Below, piece by piece: positions 20,782-30,804 of a DNA stretch of 64,000 nucleotides. Position 1 is the stretch's first letter, and each line of letters opens with the position of its first letter. This DNA is from Sclerotiophoma versabilis (taxonomy: Eukaryota > Ascomycota > Dothideomycetes > Pleosporales > Didymellaceae), in assembly GCA_012274445.1 (NCBI GenBank), contig JAAROD010000033.1, positions 1,612,001 to 1,676,000 on the forward strand, in the 5' to 3' direction. Below the pieces are notes generated by a model. That model saw only the letters and a list, made by a program, of their open reading frames with translations, was not told the origin of the DNA and ran no database searches. The position numbers and the translations under genes are program-made.

Positions 20782-22087
20782 ATGTCGATCTTCGCTCCTC
20801 CACCAAAGCCCAAAACGCAGTTCGGCTGGCATCGCATTCTTTCCCCGACCGCCAATGTCAAAGTGTCTCCCATTGCCATTGGAGGAATAAGCTTTGGCAA
20901 CTCATGGAGTGAGCTGTTTGGAAAGAGCGAAGATGCCTTCAAGCTACTTGATGCTTTCTACGAGATCGGAGGAAACTTCATCGACACATCAAACACCTAC
21001 AATAGTGAGGAGTCAGAAAAGCTGATTGGCGAATGGATGGAGACACGGGGAGTCAGGGATCAATTTGTAGTTGCTACAAAGTATGGCTCTGGCTACAAGT
21101 CATGGAACCGTGAGGGCGTACTACTACAAAGCAATTACACTGGACCATCAGCGAAGAGCATGCACATCTCTGTGAGGGATAGCTTGAAGAAACTTAAAAC
21201 AGACTACATTGATATTCTCTACGTTCATTGGTACGCTATCTCGGCTGGTTTCCTATTTCTATGAGCTGACACCCAGAAGGTGGGATGTCAACTGCAGTGT
21301 TGAGGAGGTGATGCGCGGCCTACATGCATTGGTCATGGCAAAACAGGTGCTCTATCTGGGCGCTTCCGATATGCCTGCATGGGTCGTGATGAAGGCAAAT
21401 GCCTGTGAGCCCACCATCCAACCTTTATTTACACTGTTTCGCTCACTGTCCGCCGCAGATGCCCGCCAACATGGTATGACACCCTTCTCGATCTACCAAG
21501 GTCGCTGGAATGCGGCTTTCCGTGACATAGAATCCGAGATCATTCCCATGTGCGAAGACCAAGGAATGGCCATTACTTCGTGGGCTTCCCTAGGCGGAGG
21601 ACAATTGACCACGAAGGAGCAAAGAGAGAAGTTGAAGGACGATCCAGACGCTGGTCACGGATTCTACGAAGCTACGGAAGATGATATCAAGGTGTGTGAA
21701 GTGCTAGAAGATCTAGCGAATAAGAAGAATGCTACGCTGCAAGATATTGTAAGTCAATCTTGCCTTTCTTCTTTGAACGATTAGCTGACTCTTCATTAGG
21801 CTCTCGCGTACCTCTTTCACCAATCTACATATGTATTCCCCATCGTCGGCGTACAAACTGTCGAGCATGTCAAGCTGATGCCAAATGCATTGATCATCCA
21901 GCTCTCGACCGAGGAGGTCGATGAGATTCACAATGCCGCGCCTTTCAATCCTCTGTTCCCGAATAGCTTTCTCTTTGGAGACAAGAAGTACAATACGAGA
22001 TTGAACGCGGCCGATCAGTCGAACTATCAGATGGCGACGTGGATCAATGCGCCGCCAAAACAGCCGCCGTATGCGTCAAGGTCATAG
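20782..22087 (+). CDS. aldo-keto reductase, aryl-alcohol dehydrogenase (AAD/NorA-like) group
   Basis: Three exons, 20782-21230, 21280-21748 and 21800-22087 (introns 49 and 51 nt), give 401 residues. The first acceptor is fixed as 21279 because the one three bases earlier produces a stop; it yields YVHWWDVNCSVEEVM, the AKR pattern. Catalytic residues are visible: Asp and Tyr in NFIDTSNTYNSEESE, Lys in VATKYG, His in LYVHW; IGEWMETRGVRDQ and the NADPH-binding C-terminal part (FPIVGVQTVEHVK) fit the AAD/norsolorinic-acid-reductase-like group. It should reduce aldehydes or ketones with NADPH in the cytosol. A TATATAA box is at about 20673, some 105 bp upstream. It follows a bZIP regulator by 186 bp; no biosynthetic core gene is nearby. 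Confidence 0.92.
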
Positions 22088-22573
22088 GTCAGCTTGAGGC
22101 AAAATAAGGTTTACATTTATAATTATGAGGACCTGAATCCACATTTATGGCTCCCCTCTTGACCTAGTATTGCTGCTGCGCGTGTGCTTAGGCAAACAGC
22201 ATGTCGCGGAAACTCACGGAGAGCGATAGGAGTGATCTTGACAACAACGGAAAAGAAACACCTCGATTGAAGCCACTTCCGATTTTTGAATGCAGTAGCG
22301 ACATAACCTCGACCAGGGTATGCATCCTTCCTTATTAGGATGAATTGCGCCACCAAGTTCGCCCCCACCATGGCCTGAATTTCAGCCTTGTCAATCCACG
22401 ACTTGGCGTGCAGTACAACATGACAGCCTTCGCCTCATTTTCTGCAAGACTATCTACTCCTCTCCCTGCCGCATATCGATTTTTCATTTCACACCAGGCC
22501 AGTTCAACGTTCTGGGTACCAAGGCAGAGCACTGGAGTGTGCAGGCTTTTGCATCCACAACCGCATCTCGAAT
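22088..22573. other. intergenic region, no gene seen
   Basis: 3' flank of the aldo-keto reductase and promoter of the multi-TM gene. Short open frames on both strands lack domain character. Confidence 0.45.
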
Positions 22574-23569
22574 ATGGATCGCAAGGCTGAGCCTGAGTAT
22601 GAGTTCACCAAATTACCGTTCGTCAAGTCCTTCGTGCATTCAGATGATATGCTGATGTCTACAGAAACCAAAGTCCTTCCGCCAAACTCCTCGATGCCGA
22701 ACTTACGAGGTTGGAGCGTGCACCGCCGCTGAACAAGCCAAATTCCAGATATCGAGATTTCTTGAAGCATGTTGGACTCCAGCTGCCGGAAACCATAATT
22801 GGACGTGCTTTTGCGTGGAGGTCTCCGAAAGAATATCTGAAGGTCGCCACATACCAGAGCCGACGCATGTCAGCCTTAAACAGTCTTCTCCATTTGGTCC
22901 CGATGTGTGGCGCCATCGTTCTTCTGGTTCTTTTCTGGTCGAGGAAATGGACGGAAAACACTTCTGACAATGCGACAACGTTACAGTTCGTCGCCAAATT
23001 CCATGAATTGCTCATGCAAGCATCGCTTGTCGCTATTTTACTCCATATAATTCGGGACCAAGCACTTAATGGCTACATACCGTTAGGCGCCCTTTCAGGG
23101 GCCGCAAAAGGCCCTCAATTGTCCTACTTATGGTCACTGGACTTTTTGTCAGCCATACTGTCTTCGACTTTCAGTGCGCGGCGTAAGGTTGTATTCGCTC
23201 TGTCAACGTCAGGGCTGCTATTCATGACTGCAGTTGTCGGTCCATCGTCAGCGGTATTGATGATACCCCGACCTGGCATGCCGTACGAGCAAGTAAAAGA
23301 AACACGCTATACCAATGTCTCGGAGCTTGAGATTTTCCCTTCAAGCCTCAACTATACGCACGGGCTAAATTTGTAGGCAGTTTATTGGTCGCGGTCTCGA
23401 AAATGCCGCTGATACCTGCCTTAGTTCCATGATCAGTAATTTCAATATCACCAACCATGGATCTTTTTGTCTTCTATCCACAATACCAAATGCTTGTGTG
23501 CAATCCGTGCGCCTTCGCTGTCCCACCTCTGCATCTCGCCGGCCACATCAACGAATAACATGCGCGTGA
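22574..23569 (+). CDS. fungal multi-TM protein, apparently shortened
   Basis: Exon 1 is 22574-22617, exon 2 22665-23372, and a probable exon 3 is 23425-23569 (introns 47 and 52 nt), about 298 residues. Exon 1 to 2 joins cleanly to MDRKAEPEYEFTKLP then NQSPSAKLLD. Three or four hydrophobic segments follow (LHLVPMCGAIVLLVLFW; LLMQASLVAILLHII; FALSTSGLLFMTAVVG), with VAKFHELLMQASL and VGPSSAVLMIPRPGMP between them, as in a widespread fungal membrane family of unknown role. Those relatives, as I recall them, are much longer with a large extracytosolic loop and a last TM; here the frame ends after a short Cys-containing exon 3. It may be truncated, or more exons may follow. Confidence 0.6.
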
Positions 23570-24243
23570 GGCTTATCGCCGCGCCAGCCTTAACTTCAGC
23601 AGCTCCAGAGCACAAAGTTCGGCCGTCTCACTTGTTATGCGCCTCGTAGAAAATTATAACATGCTTATTTCTAGGACCTGCTGCCGTCGCTCACGGAGCT
23701 GCTCCTCTCGGACCTAAAGCTCTTGTACCAACGGCGGCTTAGGCTTTACAGCCAACGAGTAGATTGCTTCCTCATTCTCTCAGATCTTGTCATCGTCGGA
23801 CACTTCAGGCGGAGAAGTGTGCGCGTCCGGATCGTGACCGAAGTCGGGGACATGGTGAGAACCTCTAGTATAGGATGCAATCAAGTGCTAGTGCGGGTAG
23901 AATATGTCGAAAGGCATCTCAAGAGTTGTTGTGCTTGAATTATGAGGAGCAGGATTGGACAGATGCTGAGCCGTGTGTTGATGTCGTGAGATACACACGC
24001 GAGTCTTGGCGAGGTAGGGTCAACATGAAATGTAGTGCACTGGAAAACATTCCAAGGACCTTAATGCGTATTCACAAACGACGTTGAGAAAAAATCTGGA
24101 ATGAATGAAAGTAATGATATTGTTAAAAGAGAGGACGTCTAGCACAAGAGGTATATCGAATCGAAATGAACAAGAACCAATAAAACACACCTGACTCCAC
24201 AATCATCACACCATAAATACCTAACCATCCCAAACCTCCTCAT
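23570..24243. other. intergenic region, no gene seen
   Basis: No credible frame. It may contain decayed 3' sequence of the multi-TM gene, but no motif can be pointed to. Confidence 0.4.
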
Positions 24244-24759
24244 CTAGAAAATCTGACTGATATGCTTTTCCTTAGCAAGCCCAAACTCATCCCTGCTGCC
24301 CTCACTGCTTCCACTCTCACTCCTCTTATGCGCATCGACGTTGCTGCTCCCTAGCTTCGGACTTTCAGCACCCATTGTCGGGGTTCTTCCGCCAATACTC
24401 GGGCTACTAGCCGCACTTGCATTGGTGTTGCTCCTCTTTCTAAAGACGAGTCCCAGGCCCCAGCCGGTGCCCATACTGGGGCTGTTGACGGACGAGGGGC
24501 CGAAGTAGTTTTCGTTGGAGGACATCCTTGGAGAGCTGAAGGAGGAGGTTGTTGAGAGGGCGGGAGAAGCGGCAGGAGAGACGCCATTGCGGCGGATAGA
24601 AGATGTACCGAGGGAGGGGGACTTCCAGAGATACTTCTCGGCGAAAGAAGGGCCGCGGCGGAGCTGGGGGCGCTGGGATTGTTGGAGCTCGGCTTCGGCC
24701 ATACGGAGGAATTGGGCTTCGCTCATAGCGAGGCGGTCGAAGCTATCAAAAGTAGACAT
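24244..24759 (-). CDS. small Ser-rich disordered protein
   Basis: Single open frame of 171 residues, start MSTFDSFDRLAMSEAQFLRM. Only the first 50 residues look structured (an amphipathic helix AQFLRMAEAELQQSQ, then RRGPSFAEKYLWKSPSLG); the rest is Ser/Pro/Asn-rich with repeated Ser-Pro sites (NSPSMG, SSPSIG, ESPKLG), i.e. a likely phosphorylated disordered tail. No TM, signal peptide or zinc site. I recognise it as the kind of short conserved filamentous-fungal protein that has no assigned function. Codon-position bias (G/C third base) supports real coding. Confidence 0.65.
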   Translation of the reverse strand: MSTFDSFDRLAMSEAQFLRMAEAELQQSQRPQLRRGPSFAEKYLWKSPSLGTSSIRRNGVSPAASPALSTTSSFSSPRMSSNENYFGPSSVNSPSMGTGWGLGLVFRKRSNTNASAASSPSIGGRTPTMGAESPKLGSSNVDAHKRSESGSSEGSRDEFGLAKEKHISQIF

Positions 24760-25711
24760 GTTGGGTAGATGGTTGATGGTAGACTTGGGTGATTTTTAGG
24801 GAATGATAAGGTAGAGACTGTAGTCAAGCAAGAATATAAATATAAACGAGTGGCTGTCCTGTCGAGATCCGGCTCTGAGGATGTAATGAAGTCTTGCTTG
24901 AGGGTCGAAGATACTGAGAGTATGCAATGCATCATATACTATTTTACTCTGACGTGGTGCAGAACGGAGCCCGAGGTGTGCCCACCATCCAAGTTGCCAA
25001 GACGGGCGCCGCTTGACATACCCTAGCCAGGCGTAATGCAAGAGCAGTCGTATGTTGCCAGGAACAGCAGTTCGGACTGCAAGCAAGCGCGAACGATGGC
25101 TGCTGACTAGAAGAATGTGTGATTGTCGGACTTCCTCAACGGGGCTGTGCTATGTTGCCGAGTATCACCAGGCTCAACTCAGAGAAGACTCCGGCAGACA
25201 AGGGTATGTGGGATTTGCGCTCATAGCATTCAAGAACCTACTCTGACCCAATGTCGGTTGGTCAACTAACAACTTCTTGTCACGGACTTTGCGCTTCCAA
25301 CGTATCCAGTTCGTGCCTGTTATCGCGCGCCAGTTTCTGAAGTTTTGACCGACAGGGGACCGCAACATCAATGCAACTGCAGGATGAGGTATGAAACTAG
25401 ACAGCTGCGACAGGGGCTTGCATACATTTGCGCGCGAAGGTCGCATTCCTGGTAAATGCGTGTTGCTAAACATGTTTAAAAGCAAAGATGTGATGTTGGC
25501 TTCGGGGTTCAACAGCACTACACCTAATGTGGCCTAGTCTCGGGAAACGATGGGGTGCCCATCATCGTCCTGACGAATACCATCATGTCCATGCCATGCC
25601 GTATCTATACTCGTTCTTCAGGCCTCTATCCGTGCGGGGTCTGGGAGCCTGTCTCGATAGAGCATCGGGGAGAGGTGCCTCATTTCCTACAGTCATTGAC
25701 TTGCTGCTTGT
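24760..25711. other. intergenic region, no gene seen
   Basis: About 950 bp. Open frames here are short and unlike proteins. It is the left border of the decayed 25.7-29.3 kb region. Confidence 0.4.
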
Positions 25712-26741
25712 CTATATCGCGTCCGCACTGTGACGCAGGCGCTCGTTCTTCTGTTCCAAGACTATGATTTGTCTTTCCTTCTGGACACCACTTACCTTGA
25801 GGCTCAACGTCTCTCTTTCTAACTCCAGCGTCTTCGCTTCTAGCTCCTGTACCAGCCCCTCTCACGCATTTGTGGGGCGCCAATCTCAAAGCAACTCGAC
25901 ACTCTCCCACATCGAGGGAAGTGGATTGCTGGCGTTCCTACGCTTGCGCTTCAGATCACAACTTGCATTGACAGCTTCATCAGAGGTTGTGTGTTTATCT
26001 AGCGTTAATTTAGCCTAGTCTCTGTGCGCCGTGGAGGCAGTCACGATTTTAACGATTGCTATGGATTTGGCTACGTCAACAGAGGTTCGCTTGGTCTGAG
26101 ACCCTGAGCTATCGGCATAGAACTCCTTGCAAGCTGAATTTATCCGAACGATTCCAGATTTCGCTGATGGCTGTAGGATGTCGAGTTGTCAGAGCACCTC
26201 AAGACAAGACGGAGTCGGTCAAATGTGGATGCCAGTAACTGGAGGTACACTCTGAAAGAACCTCGTAACCTATTCCACATAGTTGAGAGAAATACAGTTG
26301 CGAGCAAACTCGTAGCATATTCAGTATGGTATCTGATACTCCCAGACAAGAGAAGGCTTGAGCTCGCCCTGCCCGCATGACACTCGCTGCTGTATATTCA
26401 GCAAAACCTGTTACAGTCTTCGGGTGGCCTAGATCTGCTTTCAGTATGAGAAGAAACGGTAATTCCTCCCATGGATCTTCCAACAATGCTTGCAGAGCGT
26501 TACCTTGCTCGTATTATGGCGCTGAAGGTGGCAAATACATTTTGATAGGATGTTCCAGCCCAGCCAGCACTTTCTCATTCGCCTCGGGCGCGGGCAAGAC
26601 GATATTATTGCTCTGCTTAATAACCGGCAGTGGATCAGAGAGCTCCTTAGCAGACGGCATGTCATCAACATCAGTGCCACTCTCCACCTTGGTAGCGAGC
26701 TCAGAAGGTAAGTCGTTCATACCCTTACCAGGCGTGAGCAC
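25712..26741 (-). pseudogene. decayed coiled-coil gene sharing a sequence box with the neighbouring zinc-knuckle gene
   Basis: The minus strand carries about 330 codons of protein-like sequence cut by stops: TAA at 26514-26516, TGA 26189-26191, TAG 26015-26017, TGA 25886-25888 and TGA 25862-25864, plus a frame change near 26200-26220. At its start, GLEHPIKMYLPPSAP-stop-YEQ aligns with LLDPIKRFLPPAGPYYDQ of the gene at 27115-28434. Further on come KRKRRNASNPLPSMWESV and a coiled coil (LVQELEAKTLELERETLSL; IIVLEQKNERLRH) ending at a TAG at 25712. Four of five stops are one C-to-T change from CAG or CGA, as in repeat-induced point mutation or CpG decay. No zinc knuckle is left. Whether it is a true paralogue or shares only the box is open. 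Confidence 0.55.
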
Positions 26742-27114
26742 CCCTGGGCTGAGCTATTTCTTGCAGAATGCACGGCTTGGCTGAAGAAGAAGTTGGCTGC
26801 TTTCGCGAAAGACAAGTAAGCGGCGGAGTGGAGTGTTTGAAGTGACGTGAGGAAGGATTTCAGCTTTATTCAAGAATTTACACATCTTAGCGCAAACCGA
26901 CAAGGAAGTAGCAGCCCATAGCCACGTAATCAATACTGGAAGCCTTGAAACCTCATTATGGAGGACAGCTGGCTTGTTACCAGTAAAACATATCGTAGGT
27001 GACTGATGTTTTACTACCTGCCGGAGCCTCCATGGATTATGCACTCCTTGTTTCCAGTCTCTCTTCGTTGCCGGATCTGATATTTTGCAGACTCGATCAT
27101 ACCCAATCATCAAT
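26742..27114. other. spacer between the relic and the zinc-knuckle gene
   Basis: A minus-strand open frame here (26754-27113) lacks any recognisable domain. It may be promoter remains of the relic. Nothing else is seen. Confidence 0.35.
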
Positions 27115-28434
27115 TCACAACATGGACCTTTTCAATCCCACGCGGTATGTCACAGCATCCGTCCATCCTTCTGTTTCATGTAAAGCAATCTCCAGTTCTC
27201 GTATGCGTCGATCCTTCGCCTTAATTTCCTCCTGAGCATCTTCCAACTCTTTCTTGCATTTCCTATGCTCAATATCCACCCTCCAAAGTCCATCATTGTA
27301 TGACTTATCGTTCAAGACCAACTTGATCGCGTCAGGTGGCTGAGAAATACTGATAGGCCGTTGAATCTGTGTTCGTGTCTTCAGTAGAGGGCCTAGTTCA
27401 GAACGGACTTCGTTGCTTGTAGACGTGGCGGGCTGCTGTGGAACGGCGAACTGCTTTGCGGCGGCGACAGCTAGTTTTATGCTTAGTGGTGTTATTGCGG
27501 CGCACTGGCTGCCTTCATGGTAGCTGGAAGGCTGCCAAGTATCCTCCAGCAGATCATTCAGAAAGCTGTCCTCGTCCTTTTCTAATACCGACTCGCTTTT
27601 CGTTCGATGGATGATATCCCTAGCCTCTTCTCGCCTCTCAGAGTCGATGTCTTGAGCTCTGCAGGAATTAGTCGTGTAGCCTGATTGTGCTAAGGTCGTG
27701 TCAGTAGCTGCGTCCCCAACGCTACTGTCGGCGGTTGGAGTTGTCTCCTCAGTGTCAAGTTCAAGGATCAAAGGAATCGTGCCTAACTTGGCTGCTGTGG
27801 CTGGCCGCGTCAACTGCAGCTTTTCAGACAGTTCGGTCAATGCCTGTGGGGCTTCCTTGTCCTTGTAGAATGCCTTCACGACAGGATGTTCCATGTTGAC
27901 AATGACCGGATCCTCCAACCTCTTCCAGTTCTTGAACACTCCCGCAATAGCCAGATAGGCCCGCTCGCCTGGGTTAGGCCGCAGCTGAGCCTTCTTCCGC
28001 AAACGATGCCCGTGAGCCTGCCACCATTTGATGTCTGCGTACAGCTTTGGGCATTCACGACCGCGGTGTTGCTTTGTTTTGCAAGCAGCACATTTCTCCT
28101 TGCACACGCACTTCTGGTCTGCGGCCTTCGGGTTCCAACAAAGTACACATTTTGTGCTGGAGTCGAAATCGTCCGTAGAAGCTTTTAGGGTGCTCTGATC
28201 GTAGTATGGCCCTGCAGGAGGCAAGAAACGCTTTATCGGATCTAAGAGCGCCTTGATTGGTGGTATGCGGTAGGTGACGCCAGGATGCTTCTCTACGCGA
28301 ACGTTGGACCTTTTCAGCTGCTCTTTTGTAGGCCTCACAGATGACATTGTGTGAAGCCGTGCCTTATTGGAACCAAGGCGATCGTCGTGGTGTTTCTCTT
28401 GCGAACTTGAACAGGTGAAGACCGAAGACATCAT
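27115..28434 (-). CDS. zinc-knuckle (CCHC) protein with C-terminal coiled coil, unknown family
   Basis: Single open frame of 439 residues. After a variable lead comes YRIPPIKALLDPIKRFLPP and PYYDQ (about 54-79), then a Cys-rich block: C96-x2-C99 and C109-x-C111, followed by a standard zinc knuckle C115-x2-C118-x4-H123-x4-C128 in CAACKTKQHRGREC. Residues 190-370 are low-complexity Thr/Ser-rich with short acidic parts, and residues 385-425 form a coiled coil (CKKELEDAQEEIKAKDRRI). Zinc knuckles usually bind single-stranded nucleic acid or protein; there is no reverse transcriptase, integrase or gag core, so a retroelement origin is not supported. Met at about residue 30 (MSSVRPTKEQLK) is an alternative start. 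A decayed relative of its N-terminal box lies next to it. Confidence 0.7.
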   Translation of the reverse strand: MMSSVFTCSSSQEKHHDDRLGSNKARLHTMSSVRPTKEQLKRSNVRVEKHPGVTYRIPPIKALLDPIKRFLPPAGPYYDQSTLKASTDDFDSSTKCVLCWNPKAADQKCVCKEKCAACKTKQHRGRECPKLYADIKWWQAHGHRLRKKAQLRPNPGERAYLAIAGVFKNWKRLEDPVIVNMEHPVVKAFYKDKEAPQALTELSEKLQLTRPATAAKLGTIPLILELDTEETTPTADSSVGDAATDTTLAQSGYTTNSCRAQDIDSERREEARDIIHRTKSESVLEKDEDSFLNDLLEDTWQPSSYHEGSQCAAITPLSIKLAVAAAKQFAVPQQPATSTSNEVRSELGPLLKTRTQIQRPISISQPPDAIKLVLNDKSYNDGLWRVDIEHRKCKKELEDAQEEIKAKDRRIRELEIALHETEGWTDAVTYRVGLKRSML

Positions 28435-28791
28435 CGATGCAAGGTTCGTTTACGATATGGGTGCCTAGCGTTGACCGCGCCTTCATCTTCTGCGCTCATG
28501 ATGTCACGCGATGCCGAAGAAAGCAAACATGGAAATCGCAACATGGGGTAAAGTTGCGACAGTACTTATGAACAGACCGAACGAACGTAATACTATTGTA
28601 CACATGTTGTACACATGGCACAATAGTGAATTACAGAATTGATATCAAGACATTGTCAACATCGTAAACCATGTTACAGCTCGAAAACAAAATAATGCAG
28701 GTTTTAATAGTGTAAACAACGACAATCCAAAAGCTAAGCCATTTTCAAGGTTCTGGACAATGGCACTACCACCGCGTTCAGCGAGTTTACC
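28435..28791. other. promoter-side spacer of the zinc-knuckle gene
   Basis: AT-richer spacer, with a repeated TGTACACATG-like stretch at about 28596-28620. No gene seen. Confidence 0.4.
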
Positions 28792-29325
28792 TCAACAAGG
28801 CTCGCAGCTCCCTATCTGGTGGAATGATTCGTTCGTCGTGGAACTGGAAAGTCTGCACGTCAGACTTACCAGGAGTGAAGCTGAGAATGGGCTGAAGATA
28901 TCGCCGAGGGGTAAGTCATACTGCGACTTCAGCTCCCGCAACTCTCTCTCCACCGCGAAACGTCGTTCTTCCGCAGCCGTTCTTCGTTGCATGACTTTTT
29001 GAACAGCACCCAATCTATTACCATCTGGGAGAATTATCTGTATCAAGGCCTACCTCACATCGCCAGGCATGACATCAATGTTGTCATATCCTGTAGTGGT
29101 CTCGACTCCCATAGCCAGATCAGCGACTGTGCTTGTTTTCTCTCTATCTGGCTTTCGAAGAAGAAGCGGACTTGCGAGATGGCTTGGGCTCTGTCGACTG
29201 GCTGCAAAGCAGACTGCTCCAGGAATAATTGGCAAGGTAGGGAGCTGACCAAAGGTGACGAGCTGGAGAGTACTCAAAAAGGCACCACGCCATGACGCTG
29301 TCGACTTGAGCTCGATCGGTGTCAA
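28792..29325 (-). pseudogene. open frame interrupted by a single TAG
   Basis: From an ATG at 29325 the minus strand is open for 91 codons to a TAG (29050-29052) and continues in the same frame for 86 more codons to 28792. The N-part has a hydrophobic, possibly targeting-like start (FLSTLQLVTFGQLPTLPIIP). The C-part is a charged helix (AAEERRFAVERELRELKSQY) ahead of a Ser-rich tail. TAG could derive from CAG by one C-to-T change. No in-frame GT-AG intron of normal length removes it. I do not recognise a family. It may also be a chance frame, since the two halves show no shared domain. Confidence 0.3.
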
Positions 29326-29502
29326 AAAAGGGTGGAGTAAGTCGGTGGGGTGAAGGCTGTTTAGGTATGCAGCAGGGCTATGCTAGTGTGTCGGTCCTAG
29401 CGTTGAGCGCGTAGAGTGAAAGTAGAAGAAACTCGCGAGCTTTGAACACAATCCGCTACGAAACACCATCTACGGAATACTGCCGCCTACTTCGATACCA
29501 AG

Positions 29503-30490
29503 ATGCACGCCTTTGACGGGAACGGCCAGCTTCGTGGATACGAGATACCGGCGCGAGGTGATCCAATGGACGGCGCAGCAGAGAGGATGTCTGCCCTCGT
29601 GAGTACCCCAGTGCCGACTAAACCAGCTTCCTTCTAACTGGACGGGCCAACAGCAAGCTTCTCTCTGGAGCCTTCCTGGATTTAAAAACCCTAGCGCCAT
29701 TGGTGAAGCGAATCCGCTACCCTCCCCGCTCTGGTCATCGAAACTACATACAGACGACGAGGACTGGCGCGCTGATGGGTTCAAGCGCAGTACAATATTT
29801 GCACCATACAGTCAACAAGCCTTCAACCTGAGCGCCTCACACCAAGCCCCGGTTCCAGGACCCACTCATGCGCCCCCTGGAGACCAGAATACCTGGATAT
29901 CCAACACTGATGGGTGTGAGCGTCTCAAGATCGAGAATGCCGAGCTCGCACAAGCCCTGCTTCGCAAGAACGAAGAAGTAGAAGCAGCCAAACTCGCAAC
30001 TCGTGCCCTCGCAGCATGGACACTCAACGAGCGCATCCGGCAGATGGCAGAAGCGCTCCACGAGCGGCACCTGCGGGAAGACTACGAAGCCATCCTCCGA
30101 GAACGAGATGAACAAGTTGTCTATCTGCTCGCCTTACACCAGGAAGCTAAGCTGGAGCATGCGCGGACTCTGGTGCTTAAGGGCGAGGCAATGGGTCGCC
30201 CTATGATGGTGGACGACGTGCAGGAGATCAACAAGATGAGAGTGCAGACTGGCTTGCCGCTGATTGATGAGTATAGTGCTCCTGTGATGGCACATGAGAC
30301 GGATGGCCAAAACGCGTATGCTCTAACGAAGGCTCCAAGTCTGCTTTGTGGAAGTGACGAGGAAGAAGATCGGGAGGCTGAGGACGAGGAAGGTGCTTAC
30401 TCGCCCCCGGGTCTTCAAGGCTCGACATCGATCAATGAACAGGTCAATGGGCTCATTGCAGAAGAGAAGGGCAGATTGTCCGGGTGGTAG
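29503..30490 (+). CDS. coiled-coil protein of unknown function
   Basis: Exons 29503-29598 and 29654-30490 (55-nt intron with donor GTGAGT, branch CTAAC and acceptor CAACAG) give 310 residues. The first 110 residues are polar with SLWSLPGFKNPSAIGEANPL and SPLWSSKLHTDDEDWRADGF; residues 135-215 form a strong coiled coil (CERLKIENAELAQALLRKNE, EEVEAAKLATRALA, LREDYEAILRERDEQVV), and the tail is acidic (GSDEEEDREAEDEEG). No enzymatic motif, TM or signal. I do not recognise the family; such proteins often act as structural partners. It lies at the edge of the decayed region but its own splice signals and frame are intact. Confidence 0.7.
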
Positions 30491-30804
30491 ATAGTAGATG
30501 GAATATTATGGCACCCAAGGACGGGGATGGGATTTGCACGATACATGGACACAATCAGGAAGCTCCCGTCGGGCGCTGATGCAAGTAAGCCAAACAATCG
30601 TTCATAGACCAAAAATTCCCGTACTGCCATCGGTCTTCTAATCTTCAATTTGCTTCAATTCGAAACTATCCCCTAAGGTCTATGGGTGAGTACTTCACGG
30701 TGAAGAGTCGCGAGACGGGCGTCAGGCGCCGATGGAAGCAGCACCATTTCTCCTCGGTGCGCTTCAGATAATTTTCTCCCCGTTACCGCTCACAGTCTTT
30801 TACC
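30491..30804. other. promoter region of the IFI6/27-like gene
   Basis: 314 bp between a stop codon and the next ATG on the same strand. No gene or repeat recognised. Confidence 0.45.

Noticed and set aside
20782..22087. Aldo-keto reductase and bZIP pair as part of a secondary-metabolite cluster
   Set aside because: No polyketide synthase, NRPS, terpene synthase or other core enzyme is present on either side.
26754..27113. 119-codon minus-strand frame between relic and zinc-knuckle gene
   Set aside because: No motif in common with either neighbour and no start context; treated as spacer.
27115..28434. Zinc knuckle taken as sign of a retrotransposon gag gene
   Set aside because: No protease, reverse transcriptase, RNase H or integrase sequence and no long terminal repeats nearby.
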